A stretch of DNA of 64,000 bases from Phoronis australis (taxonomy: Eukaryota; Phoronida; Phoronidae). Both the position numbers and the translations under genes were made by a program. The notes below the pieces were generated by a model. The model made no database searches. It saw only the letters and a program-made list of their open reading frames with translations, and was not told the DNA's origin. The stretch lies in assembly GCA_002633005.1 (NCBI GenBank), contig NMRA01000591.1, positions 129,570 through 193,569 on the forward strand. The letters are read 5' to 3'. Positions 35,226-47,530 of the stretch are shown piece after piece (position 1 is the first letter of the stretch; the number at the start of each line of letters is the position of its first letter).

Positions 35226-35377
35226 GTCGATTTCTTCGAGAGCCCATAATGCTTCGGAAGTGGCTGGCGGCAGTGAAGAATGAATGGCACGCGGTGAATA
35301 CCAAGTATGAGGCCGCGAAGCATCTCCGTGTCTTCGTCGACAGTGATTTCACTGACGACTGCCAGCTTACCAAGTAG
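35226..35377 (+). pseudogene. THAP-domain relic in A1
   Basis: The plus-strand frame reads LRKWLAAVKNEWHAVNTKYE, then AAKHLRVFVDSDF and a stop at 35375. THAP domains bind DNA through a C2CH zinc site and usually show a conserved Trp before the helix and VCSxHF-like residues near the end. Here the Trp is kept, but against copy A2 a 12-base in-frame deletion near 35330 removes the residues CGRH, that is two zinc ligands. The N-terminal cysteine pair is also lost. Clearly non-functional. Confidence 0.7.
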
Positions 35378-35668
35378 CTCATGCCAGGGCAGAAAAATGG
35401 ACTGAGGCTGAAGTCAGATGCTGTGTGCGCTCGGCAGGAAGGAGACAAAGAAACGCAGATTAGTTGTTGATCAGTTTTTGATTATGCAAAATTGTAGTTG
35501 GCCATGAAAACATAAACAGTTGCAATAAATTCAAGGCATGAGAACATAACGTTTTATATAACCTGTTTGGTGTCTTACTCGTTCGTCAGGCTTCTGTTTG
35601 GACCTCTGGATGTAGGGTGTTTCCGCCATTTCTTTTCCAAGCCCCGAACGCCATAAGCAGACCTCTGC

Positions 35669-35985
35669 TTAAATGCGTAAAAAATCAGGATGGTCTGTGC
35701 GACACACCTGCGCTTCTACAAGAAGGCATTTCACTTGCAGAACTTCGTGGCAGCAAACACAAGCAGCTTCAGTCGTTTCCATTATCGAGCAGTTATCGCA
35801 CTGCAATGACCATGATAAATCATTCAAACGGGTTTTGGAACCACCCATATGTTCCGTTGTCTGTGCGCGTTGACGGAGCCTCTCTAATATATCTTGATCA
35901 GTGATAGCCTGTAGAACCTAACGATCGACATGTGAAGTCTACGTTTGGATGAGAATTCGTCTACGTCGGGATTGCGAGTTGCCAT
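35669..35985 (-). pseudogene. P2X7-receptor-C-terminus-like zinc module relic in A1
   Basis: The minus-strand start MATRNPDVDEFSSK (ATG 35985) is followed, past frame damage, by TDQDILERLRQRAQTTE, WSLQCDNCSIMETTEAACVC, CHEVLQVKC and CRTDHPDF before a stop at 35669. The pattern CxxC..M.T...CVCC.E.......C...HP.F is that of the intracellular C-terminal zinc-binding module of P2X7 receptors. This module is also found alone in many invertebrate and transposon-linked proteins. The open stretch is just under 60 codons from its inner ATG, so length-filtered ORF calling would skip it. Confidence 0.75.
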
Positions 35986-37624
35986 ATTGACGGTTATTGT
36001 GCAATCTGTTTCAAGATGACTTATTCTTTTTCCTAACCAATGTTTATATAAAACTGAAACAAAGTCTGTCTCATTAGATACAATTTGTAATGCCTTTGGA
36101 GTGTGCATGAGAGCAAATGTTTTTAGAAGCCAGCAATAAATAAATCACTTCGTTACAGGCTTTAGGTGCAATAACGCTAATTGACCAGGCACCGAGGCCG
36201 TGTGAGCGCATGCTAATTCAATGTTTGCTGACAGAAAGCCGTTGCAAAACAATAACTCGTTTTTATATCCTATGGTCAAATGTTAGGGGAATCTTTATTT
36301 GGATATACATAATTATAGATTATTCGAATCTTTGTTATTGTACGACTTTTGGCCCTGACTCTTCTGTGGAAGTGGAATTTGTTTTTGTGTGCCCCGACGA
36401 GTAAGTAGATTTGCAGTTTCGCGGCTAATCTACTAAAATGATCACGTGCACTTTATCTTTCTAGGTCACTAGCATACTTTTTTCGTGACTCGAAGATTAG
36501 TTTCCCACTTTCGCAGGTTTATGTTCGTGATGTCTTCAGTCTGGCCGCAACGAGCGCGATCGGGTTCCGAGCCACTGGCCGGGATAATTACAAGCGCTTT
36601 AAGTGTTTACAATTGAAAAAAAATCGCGAGTCTCAAATTACAACACACGGCTATCTTCTTCTATCTGTATTTCACGGAAGAATAATTCGAACTTATTACT
36701 GAACAGACCCCAAACTCCCGCGACTGACCTTGGCAATTAAATTGGCCTACCGAACTTTGTAGGCTACGGTAGGCATACTACGTTCAAATACCTAAAACTC
36801 CGTAACAGCAAGACAAAACAACACGTTGTTCAAGAACTCGGTGTATTTGTAATGATTTAACATCTAATTTTGATGATTTATTGGTGTAAAACGATGACTC
36901 AAGCGATAAGCTCCCACCAGTACATGACGGCGTTTTTCCGTTCAGTGACTTTACCAGACGTAGAGGGTTGTGAGCGTGTGATAACCTCTAGCTTCTTTGT
37001 TAAATGCCAAGCACAGTCTTTTGTCTGGTATGACAGCAGACAGGCCAATTATCTACCAGACTTATAGCAGACCACGTGTGAACACATCCAAATACAGAGC
37101 GAATTGGTACATGTATATTCGGAAAGAATAGATTGTCGTAGTTGAGCGATTTTGGCAATTCAAAAACTAAACATGATCAGCATTTGATGAGAATTTCAGA
37201 AAAGCTATTGGTTCATGTTGAAATACGTTGTAACTTAACTTTTAGTTTTAGCAGCACAGCCCAGTTTATAGATATGATCTTATTGGAGATTAGGGCAATT
37301 ATCGAACAAAAGGGAGCTGGCCCTCCAACCATAAATTCCAGAACGGAGTTAATCAGTCGTGTAAGATGTTGGCTACTGGGGTAAACTTCCCAACTTGTTG
37401 TTGAGCTGTAGAATCGAACAAGTTGGGAGCAACAGAAAAACGCCGTAATGAAGCGTGTTGTGAACTGGTGAGCAGACCGCATTCGAACCTCTGACGTCAT
37501 TGCTTAATTTCAACACCTCCATCTTGAGTCAGGTGTCAGGTGAAAGAACTCTACTTGCTGTAATCTAGTGGACCTACTTGATCTAAATTGATACGAAACA
37601 GGTTGTTTTGGGTGGCATTCTCCT

Positions 37625-38137
37625 CAGATGCGAACGAAGTTGGAAATGAAATAATCTAGAGAGATGGTGCTCGTTAAAATTGACATTAAAATTAGTTCTA
37701 CCTGAAAATATATTGAAACTGGCACATAATTGATCAAGCTTAATCATCTAATGTGAAGCTGGGACTGCCGACGAGGGTGAAGTAACCAACAATTGACAGA
37801 ACGGGCCAACAATGTGACGGATAAATGAGAAATGGGAAGGACGGGGTTGTGATGGGACAGGGTGACTCGGCGACGAAAATAGTATTAAGTGCCAGTTTCT
37901 ACTGCTGGTACACAAAGGTCATCTTGACGCAAAGGCTTGCGTAGCCTCAATATGTTCTGCAATTAGCCAAAACTGGCTTTATCATGTTAGCACTAATTTG
38001 GAGTGCTTATTAAAATATTTCCTGACATCGCTAATGCAATCATAGCTGATAATAAAAATTAGCAGGAGGTCGTGCTCATTATGTCCTACCTTATAATTTC
38101 TCACGCAGGCGCCTAGTTGAAAGCATTTCTCAGGTTG
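37625..38137. other. Non-coding spacer
   Basis: Intergenic sequence between the Kolobok copy and the long-armed foldback element. No feature seen. Confidence 0.5.
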
Positions 38138-39461
38138 ACATGCTATGAACATTCCCACTAAATAAGATTGGTTTTAACCCCAGTGGTTAAGGTAAACGGC
38201 GGGGTATGGAAAATTGAACTAGACCGTATTTATCCACCTTGGCTGAGTCGCGCTCGGCTCACGATCAAAGGGATGCCGCCAAGCTGCTCTAGTCATCGAG
38301 TCACGAGCGTGGATAATTGGCTTCGCTCATGCGGATATGATCAGCTGATTACAATCTAGCTATCAGACTGTACTTTTTATGGAGAGAGTTTTACGTAGTT
38401 TTTACTGTAATATTTGAAAAGAGGAGCGAAAACAAATATGAGTACAACTTTGAATTTTTCAAATCGGCCCAGGATAAGAGATTTTGCAACACAGCAACAC
38501 TCACGATTACTTTCATTCGGCGCGCACTAATACAAAAATATAGGACCCAAGTTATTTAGATTTTGGAACACATGCATTGCANGCAAGGTGAGTGCTGGTT
38601 CACTCACAGATTTTGTGTGCACAGGCCGACTGTCGTTAGCTCTGCCGTGGAGTATTAATAATCCAAGGCTCGATCTACATATGTTGGGGACGAAATGAAC
38701 TACCCGGGCTGTGTGAAATTTCAGGGTCTAACGGAGACACTGACACAGTGGTCAGTGAGATCGCTGTATCAAGACTATAGTCAAAATCCAAATTCGTTTT
38801 ATCGTGTCCCTGTCAATAATAATGGCATGTTAAAGCCTTCTTAATTTTCGTACTTCAGGAACATAACAATGACGTGTTTTGTACACATACGCGCACGCCG
38901 CAGATCACATCTCGGAAATTGCCGATTTGACGGATGACAATGAATGAACACAATGAAATTAACAACGTCGTTTTACAGCTTGTAAGATTCATAATAAAAG
39001 TATATTGAATATTGCAATGCATGTGTTCCAAAATCTAAATAACTTGGGTCCTATATTTTTGTATTAGTGCGCGCCGAATGAAACTTGAGTAATCGTGAGT
39101 GTTGCTGTGTTGCAAAATCTCTTATCCTGGGCCGATTTGAAAAATTCAAAGTTGTACTCATATTTGTTTTCGCTCCTCTTTTCAAATATTACAGTAAAAA
39201 CTACGTAAAACTCTCACCATAAAAAGTACAGTCTGCTAGCTAGATTGTAATCAGCTGATCATATCGGCATGAGCGAAGCCAATTATCCTCGCTCGTGACT
39301 CGATGACTAGAGCAGCCTGGCGGCATCCCTTTGATCTTGAGCCGAGTGCGACTCAGCCAAGGTGGATAAATACGGTCTAGTTCAATTTTCCATACCCCGC
39401 CGTTTACCTTAACCACTGGGGTTAGAACCAATTTTATTTAGTGGGAATGTTCATAGCATGT
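38138..39461. mobile_element. Foldback element with ~445 bp arms
   Basis: The left arm 38138-38581 and right arm 39013-39461 are inverted complements at well over 90 per cent identity, around a ~430 bp unique centre. Outer ends read ACATGCTATGAACATTCCCA on each strand. Each arm holds the same 63-codon open frame, but the two versions differ by five amino-acid-changing and only one silent base over it. That argues against a protein under selection. An N lies at 38582, at the left arm-centre border. No target-site duplication is evident. Confidence 0.85.
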
Positions 39462-39714
39462 TTGAGAATTTTAAGTATTTGTATAATCTATGTGGCAAAA
39501 TGTTAGCTCCAACAACGTACCAACAACGTAATGACTCTTGCAAAACCATGGGAACTAGCAGGACACGATAGTACCTCAACGGCTCTAGGTAGACTAGTAC
39601 ACAGTATACTGTACCCACTTTATAAGTCGCAGCTCTGATAAGGTTACGATCTTGCCACTAAATTGCGAGTGTGATAACATGTGCCTGCTGCTTAGCATTT
39701 ACAATCATGATCAG

Positions 39715-42700
39715 ACAATGAATGGTCCCGGTTGAAGGTCAAGCAACATCCAGTCAATGCAATCGACACGCGTGTCACATGCTGGCGAGATCATTTGTGA
39801 ACTCCTTACGCACCTACATGTACATGTATATCTTGATTTCCGGCGCATCTGTGTTAGTGTAATGCTTCTGTTGGTTCTGTTCTTATGGTGTAGGTCTACA
39901 TGTATGTAAAGGTATGAAAAGATCGAAGTAAGCCCCCACGTTGGAAACTATCTGCCATCGTTTTTTCATGTTTTGGCGCGCAGCAAACCACGGTGTAGAA
40001 AAAACTGACAATGTGGCTGGTCAGGAACTAAAATACACCGAGAAATTTTAGTCCATGCACAATTAATTACTACACATTGTAAATCGACTGGCAACACAAT
40101 ACAATGATCGAGGCGTTGAACAGTTGACAAATGCTTTCCTTGTTCAAAGAGAAATGACTAATTGTGCAAACTCCAGACTCACTGAACTCACGCTATCTAT
40201 TAGTTATGCATAACGGATCGCATTTTATTTCCTCGGGTCCATGTGTGGTGTGCGCCGAAAATCTCTTTTTCAATGATCTGATTTCATATCATGAACGTTT
40301 TTTAGAATTACTTCGGACATTGTTGGAATGTACTGGATGAGATAGCTTGAGCAAATTTTTAGATGGATTTGACCACTGGTTTGCTCCGTAGTGGTGCTTT
40401 AGTTTTTATGTTTGCCTCTATATCTTCGTACAGTGTAATTCCTTGACGGATTTTCCTAAAATTCAACAATACATGTAGGTATCTATTTAGGAAGTGACGG
40501 TGCATTCTTATTTTCGAATTGATTCAACGTATTCTGTCACACCTCATCATGTCCGTTTTTACTGTTTTCTAGACTGTTCTGTGGGTTCCGACTTTCTGTT
40601 GAGCAAATCGCGATTTTGAAAAGTCGTGTATGTGCTCTTACTGGGAAGAATGTGTGATGTTGGTTTTTGGTTGTCAACAACAAACTCTAAAGCGTTCCTT
40701 CATTGGATTGTTGCACTTTTTGAGGTTTTAGACTGTGTATAAAAATTTATCCCTCAAAATGTAACCAAATTAGTTCCTTTTTTGGGAAGTAATTGAAGAC
40801 TTTTGAATTTTAAAGAACAGTTAATGATTTTTTGTTGCCACCATGGGATGTCATCAGTGGAACACATTGATCAGTTGACAGTAAATATGAGATTGCAGAT
40901 ACAGTAGTAGTGATTTTGAAAGTTACTAAGACTTTACAAGAATTCTGAAGACAGGTCTGTAAATGGGGGTGAAAACGATACTCATGACAAAGGTGAAACA
41001 TGTAATGAGTTAGACCTCGCCATATCGGCAGACTTTGCGGGTTTGAGGCCGCGCTAACTCCAACACCCCGCACCCGCCGGCGTCTTCCGCGAGTGAAGCC
41101 TACTCAGTCTGCGGACAGTCATGCTATTGAATCACTACTTGATTTTCTAACAACTCCAGTGTCTAGTAATATGTGTCTACCCTAACTTTCAAAGCCCAGG
41201 TCAGCTGACAATGATTTCTTTTCTGCGGTTGTGACCTCAAATCATTTGCGTGCCATGACATCTACGTCTCCTCTTCTACCTTTGGGTTGAGACGTATACG
41301 TCTGTAATATGCATTCGCACGCACAACATCTTGAACAAGAAGTCTGATGCAAACATGACTGCAATCATCTCAGACACAGATTAAGCCTGACAGACTCGAT
41401 ATGTGCATGGTAACTACGCTCCCGGCAACGTACAAGACAATACAATTCCTCTCCGTCATACGCACTTACATGTACATACATGTAATAGAGAAACTTTCGT
41501 CAAATCTCCGTTTCTGCCACGGATTGAAGCACGATTCTTAAAAATGGGCTTAGCACAGTATTGTCCCTGAACTGATCGCCCGCTGAGTCCACCGAGTACT
41601 ACCATGCCCGTGTCCGCACGAGCGCATGCCAATTTGGGGGAGGTCTTTTGAAAACGCAGAAACTGAAAGATTGTTTGCCTGATTGCTTTTACTGCATCGT
41701 CGCCCCAAGCAACTTTTCATACTACTCAGTAAAACTCAGTTTTCGAGACCACTACAGATAGGTCCGGGGCTAATGCGGAAAACACAAACACGGAGTCCTA
41801 ATCCACTGATATTGTCACACTTAAGTTGAAGAAGAGATACTTTAAAAGTAACACTGTGGGTAGCCGAATTGAAGCACTTAGGACCATGGTGTGAAGGGTA
41901 TAATCGAACGTTGGTTGATTTGTTAAAATTTGAGGATTACCAGGAACATTTGGGTAATGTAGTTCACTGTATGCGTGGTTAATGCGGATTATCTATTGAT
42001 CAGTCGTATATGTCAATAATTTCAAAACTGTCATCCATATTTTTATAAAGAACTGTAGTTTCATTAAATGAGTCGTTGACAGTACATCTAAAAAGATACT
42101 CAAATTAAATCATCCTTACATTTCTTGCACTGTAGGAGGGATTGATGGTGAAGGGCGGGGGGGGGGGGGCATNGGCATTCCGCCCATTCAAGTGTATATT
42201 TTGCCATGTCATTTATTGAGTCTGATAAGTATTTCAATTTCGTGATACCACTCTGGATGGGTAAGCAAAGGAACGACTCATTTCATTATCTGTTATTTTT
42301 TCGGGTATCCATATTACCCGATCCAATTGGTGTTGCATTTTGAATGTACAGCTCTTATGCAGTAGGCAGAAAAACCCTGGGACAACAAACTAATCGTTCA
42401 AAGAGCAGTTATCTTTTTCAGCCAACATTGCTAAAACAAAACGCAGGGAACATTTGTAACAGTTTTCTCTAGTTCGGGACGTTGCATCCAGCCCAGGGTT
42501 ACTTTTGAAGAGATGTGACTATTTCAGGTTTTCTTAGGGACTAATATGCAACTTTAGTTATTTTGCTATGAAAATCACTCGCCCTAAAATGGAAACAGTT
42601 TTCTTGATATTTATAATATTTGGACTACAAGGTGGCGAGTCCTCCGTAACGCCGCTTTTGTGTTTGGTCGAAACACGAATCCTTAAAATGTGCCGTACAA

Positions 42701-43232
42701 TGTGTGGCTCTCCACTGGATCGCATGTTCCATACTGGCATCCCACTCTCTCGTATGGCTCACAAACCGATGCCATTTCCTTGCAACTTTCACGTATTTAG
42801 GAAAATTGAACACATAGGTTTTTTCTGTCAAGTGGCTGTTACTACGGCCTCTACCAACGAACGTTTTCATGTCTCCGCGGACTTTCCTCCCAACTCCTCT
42901 GCATCGTAAAAACAGGAACGTCGGAAACGGTCTACCACCGATTACGTACAGACTCGATAGCAGAAAAATATATTGTTTTAATTTTTAGCTTTTTTCTTAG
43001 AAACATGTATATTAAAGGCTATTAAATGTCTTAAGACGTATTAACAAAATTCTTTTTGAGACACAGGGTCATTTTGGGAACTCTTTAAATCCTGTTTGGA
43101 ATACAGGACTTGCAACTAAATTTACATTAATGTTTTTGCATATCGTGACTAATCTAGAATAGAAAGATTCATACTAAAAACGTTAAATGGTTTACTTGTA
43201 GCGGTATTTCGCAGCTGTCTACAGTTTGCTAA
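39715..43232 (+). repeat. Diverged duplicated segment B, copy 1
   Basis: Collinear with 49285-54455 in the same orientation. Anchors include AATGAATGGTCCCG, TGCTCCGTAGTGGTG, TTTCTAGACTGTT, TGAGGATTACC.GG.ACATT, GGGTAAG..AA..AACGA, ATTTCATTATCTG and CATATC.TGACTAA.CTA. The copies differ by substitutions and by several insertions. No protein-coding gene is recognised. A G-run with an N lies at about 42157-42173. This copy keeps the empty sites of two insertions found in copy 2 (near 39848-39862 and 42449-42472). Confidence 0.75.
42571..42770 (+). repeat. Dispersed repeat, copy 2 (copy 1 at 1715-1930)
   Basis: Starts ATCACTCGCCCTAAAATGGA and follows copy 1 for about 200 bp. It appears inserted into segment B, because copy 2 of that segment (near 54070) diverges at this very point after TGTGAAAATCA. 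Confidence 0.6.
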
Positions 43233-43349
43233 AATTGGAGTCATCATCCATCAGATTTTATCCCCAAAACGCAAAATGGCTAATTTTACAGAAACCGAAA
43301 AACTAAAAAACATGCCAGGTATTAATCACTCCACCTACATGTAAACATA

Positions 43350-43603
43350 AGCTATATGTCAAAAACAATCTGTGACATGACATGTTCCGAAAGATTAGTT
43401 CCATGTGTACAGCGAATTTTTAGTACAATATTTCTAGTCAGGTTTTCTAGTGCATCACCGCAGCAACACTTAAAAGCTATATGTCAAAAGAAAATCTGTG
43501 ACAAGTCATGTTCAGGGAGTTTTGTTCCGTGTGTGCAGCGAATTTTTTAGTACAATATTTATAGTCGGATTTTATAGCGTATCACCCCAGTAACACTTAA
43601 AAG
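43350..43603. repeat. Tandem duplication of ~125 bp
   Basis: Units start at 43350 and 43475. Both run from AGCTATATGTCAAAA through TCTGTGACA, GTGCAGCGAATTTT and TAGTACAATATTT to TAACACTTAAAAG. Confidence 0.9.
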
Positions 43604-43789
43604 CCACACGTAACCGTATAAATTTACAAAACGTATCAATGGATATCTACTTTAACTCAGTGAACATTACACTAGATGGCGTATCAAATGGGACGGCATC
43701 TTTAAAAGCTCACGAGTCAAGTTGTTTGTGCAAAACAGAATGTGAGTTTACACACAGGAACTAAAATGCCTGAATTTTACCCTCTCTAG

Positions 43790-44900
43790 GAAGCTTGGAG
43801 CTAATACGTCTTAAAAATCCGAGTCGCTGTTGTGTATTAGAGACAACCTCAGAAATATTGTCAGTCCATGAGAATGTGTTGTTAATATGAACACCAAGTA
43901 ATTTCTCAGAGCTTGTTTGCTCCGAAGAAATTTCCACGCATTTAAGATATAATCAGGTCGATGGTTTTACTTGTATCCCTTTACTGTCAAGACACCAGCC
44001 TTCAACGTTGGTTAAATCACCTTAGACCCAAATCTGCACGTGTATATTAGACATTTGTCGACGCACGTGTATATAGACATTTGTCGACTAATATGAAATG
44101 GTTAACGAGGTCGAATGCCATCTTAAAATCTAGTTATATTACCGTTGACTGCAAGCCACATTCAACTCTACAGTATTCAAGAGTGCATCTTTGCAGGAAA
44201 ACCTTGCTCGAAGTCCTGACTGCCCTCTTATAAGAAGGTCGTTTGAACTTAAATAATGACAAAGGCGGCTGTGTATACATGTACATATCTCTATTATTTT
44301 GGATAAGAGTGAGAGTACCAATACAAGTCGATAGTTGTCAATTCCATCCCTGCTACAGCCTTTGTGAAGAAGCATAACTTTGGTAACCTTCCAGCGGCTA
44401 GGAAGTTTACAAGTAGCTACATGTATACTGACGTTAATTACAAAGGTCAGTGGTGGTCCAAGCTCTGTGTGAGCAAAAACGTTATGTTCACACCATAATC
44501 ACCATGTATGCTTTCATGATCATCAGCATCAGTTTTACAGAGAAGCCTGTATTAAAACTAGTTTCCTCATGAACCTTGCTGTTTACTAAGTACCTAAGTT
44601 TAATAAATGATGACTGAGAGTCGTCCTTGGCAATAGGCCAGTGAGACGAACATTAAAAGTGGCAGCTACCTCAGCCCTGTGCTGTCACAACTTCAGAATC
44701 TACAAACAGAGCATTGGGTAAACAAAACTTTTCTTTATTGAGACAGACTTCCCAAAAGAATCCATAGATTGTGTGGATTCGTCGGGATTACTCTGAATGA
44801 CTTCTGAGTAATAGTCTGCCTTAGCCTTGCTTATCGTGGAGGTAACAGCATAACATTGTATCCTGTATTCTTCCGTATTGAATCCTTCAGTCTGTTTTAA
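43790..44900 (-). pseudogene. LINE reverse-transcriptase fragment (non-LTR retrotransposon relic)
   Basis: Minus-strand reading, from high to low coordinates, gives KADYYSEVIQSN (near 44800), then LPSRWKVTKVMLLHKGCSRD with IDNYR and LLSKIIE, then LDFKMAFDLVNH (near 44100), and last KLLGVHINNTFSWTDNISEV with QQRLGFLRRISSKLPRE (near 43810-43910). These are the finger, palm and thumb blocks of a non-LTR retrotransposon reverse transcriptase, probably of the CR1/L2/Jockey side. The catalytic YADD block and the endonuclease are not seen. Stops and shifts break the frame. The element lies head-to-tail against nothing intact and is dead. Confidence 0.85.
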
Positions 44901-46216
44901 GACGGTTCTCCAGAATTAGACCAGGTTGCAATAACCAAAACAATCAATGAGACAATTTATGTTACAGTTTTTAGATGAACGTGAGTGCTTGCACAAAGAA
45001 CCATACCATTCGGATATAACAGCGATTTCACTGTTGATAAAATTTCATTGATACGTATTTTAGGCGTTATGTAGGTGTTCTTTATCACAAACGCCTTGAA
45101 TTTGTTTTTTTCCGTATTCACCTCCCGTACTATTTCAACGGTGACCTCTGACATGGAAAGTTCAAAAGGTAGGTCACTGTCGGCTCGACGGCGTTACATG
45201 GTTCAATCATCAAACCTTTCGATTATAGTTTAAAGTAATACAGTTGCAGCAGTATAAATAACACTCGACAGGCAATCCTGTCCCAGATGTAAGATCTGGT
45301 ACAAAACTGTTAGTTATAGGACAGTTCTGACTATTTTCAAATGCTAAATATTATATCATCTGCAACTCAGGCGCCGATAACTCTCTAACTGCAATATCAA
45401 ATATTTAATAACTGTTGCTACACTTTCAATGCTTAATTACCGTTGTTTTCCTCTTGTCATCTCTTTTCAATGAAGAAACCGTTTCATTTAAAACTGTTTA
45501 AAACTAGAGAAAACTTGTAACCCTAACGTGCAAGTATATACATGTAGTATGTCATCTGCCACGTGAACAGTCTGGGTGAAGTGTTTAAAATCTGGCAAAA
45601 ATGAAAGAAACTTAGGAATTCGAAGCGTATGAGGAAATGCAAAACGTACCTCGATTGGCGTACATGAAGTAATATCCCATTCGACATTATTCCCTGCATC
45701 AACCTCGACCTTCGATCTCGGTCGATTCGAGTAATAATTTCTCGTTGGATATTATATCATTTACGGCACTCTCGATACGTTTTGCATATATATTATACGT
45801 GACAAAAACAGCTTTGTCGGGATAGTAGGCCTACCGTAAAGAGCTAGATTACGCTTCCCCAGTCATCATACGCATTAAAGTCCATCCCTGTACATAGAGT
45901 TCAAGAGATCAAGTTTGTTACCATAAAAGCCCAGTTTTGCAACCTATGTCATAGTTGCCCGTGAGGAGCTCGGTCAAATATAAACGCTCGTATAGCTGGC
46001 GTATCTATTTGTTTTTGGCATATTGCATAAAGAATAAACGTTTGGTCCCGAGTGCAATAGATCTCACAGAATATTGCCTAACATAGCATATATCCACCAA
46101 GCTCGTCCTTTTTACTCAGTCCGTGTTCTTAAGTCAGCTTCTGCTCACTTCTCTGTAGTAGTAATGAATCATTTTACATGTAAGTAACAATTTTCAACTA
46201 CCACGACCAAAAATTT
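44901..46216. other. Non-coding stretch
   Basis: Upstream of the LINE relic. I see no endonuclease domain and no other gene. Confidence 0.45.
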
Positions 46217-47530
46217 GAAGACACCTTGACAGTTTTGCCGAATATCACTCGACTTGATCACCGTAAATTCGACAGATGGCGCGTCGTGTTGCGGCAAGGA
46301 TTTGTAATACCATTATCTATCGCTAGGAGTTCATCGTGAGAGTGACGCAGCATGAAACTTCCTTCATCGCTGTTCATATTGGACGCAGTTTTTCCGATGG
46401 TAATCTCTTCTTTTAGTGCACTGTTTTTTACATTAGTCTCCGAGTCTCTAATTTTGATGTTATCTCAGTCTATTGCGTGGTTGCTAACAATCACTGACAT
46501 GCTAGGTGATCACAGACTTATTAAAAACAGCGTCAGAGCGTTTATTAACGGCGCTGTCTCAACCTAATGCTAATGATTTCTACATATCTAGTAACACCAT
46601 CCTTCTGTTCTTTGACACGTGTACATACACCAAGAGCGCGGTCCGTTTCTATTATGTATGTTTCCAAACGGTTCTGTTAAAACAAAGGGTTTCATAAACC
46701 ACACATTTTGAAGAATCTTCATAATTTAGTTGTCCTTGGGGTGAACTATTACGTTCTTAATAGAGGCGTGACGTTTCATTGCAGTCTATATGTCGTATTT
46801 CTTTAATACGCCACTGAGAGTTTCCATTGTTGCTTTAACATACGGCATCACCTCTCTTCTCTTTATCCGCGGTGACGTCAGGCTATCCGATAGTCTGTTT
46901 TACAATGTAAGTAAGCTTTTGCAAAGGACCAACTTGGTTAACTACAAACAGGCTCAAAGCTTTCTCCAGATGTTGGCTTCACTCGGTGATATTATCTGCT
47001 GCCTCAGTTCAACCTGTAACATCTATCGATCTTATTAGTCACGCCTATTTTTTGGTGAAGAGAGTGCGCAGACTCGAAGTTCAAGTATTGATAGGTGTGC
47101 ACTTATTTTCGTTACCAGCAGTGATTATAATTATCAGCCTTGTTCAAGTTTTTGGTTAACTGCGGAATGGCATCCTTCATAGTCAAGTATCCTGAGATCA
47201 AAAGAGCCGTTTTGATTTCGGCAAATGGTGTCTGGATCATGGTGTCGTTCCTAATTCAATTACACATAGCAACCACCTGAGGTGTCAAGTTTCACAACAA
47301 AGCAGTTTACAAACAGAACACATTGTACTCATTCCGTGACTTTCATTCTTCAAATTATTACGGTAACTGATATCCTAGTTGAACAGTTTTTTCATTCGAA
47401 GTTGTTGACACATATTTCCCGCAATTGACGTCTTTGTGACTACACATCCTTACCTCAACACGACGCGCCATTTGACGAATTTATTGTGATCATGCCGAAT
47501 GATGTTTGGCGAAATTGTCAAGGTATCCTC
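46217..47530. mobile_element. Unclassified DNA transposon with ~92 bp terminal inverted repeats
   Basis: Positions 46217-46308 and 47439-47530 are inverted complements at roughly 80 per cent, sharing ACCTTGACA, TTGATCAC.GTAAATTCG-like and ATGGCGCGTCGTGTTG blocks. The 1.13 kb interior has open frames at 46352-46567 and 46790-47038 on the plus strand that match no transposase I recognise. Likely a non-autonomous or decayed element. Confidence 0.55.

Larger units (their letters stand above)
35065..37624. mobile_element. Degraded Kolobok-type DNA transposon, copy A1
   Basis: About 2.56 kb, collinear with the better-bounded copy at 55022-56724. The right end GGGTGGCATTCTCCT (37610-37624) matches that copy. 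The left end is diverged (CTCCTTCTGCCACCGGCTAA near 35067). It carries a broken THAP zinc-finger relic on the plus strand and a P2X7-receptor-C-terminus-like relic on the minus strand, pointing at each other. A1 has about 200 bp between these two relics that A2 lacks. No DDE catalytic part is recognisable, so the copy is non-autonomous or internally deleted. Confidence 0.7.

Noticed and set aside
38168-38359. 63-codon frame repeated at 39240-39431
   Set aside because: Differences between the two versions are mostly replacing, so no coding constraint is visible; it belongs to foldback arms.
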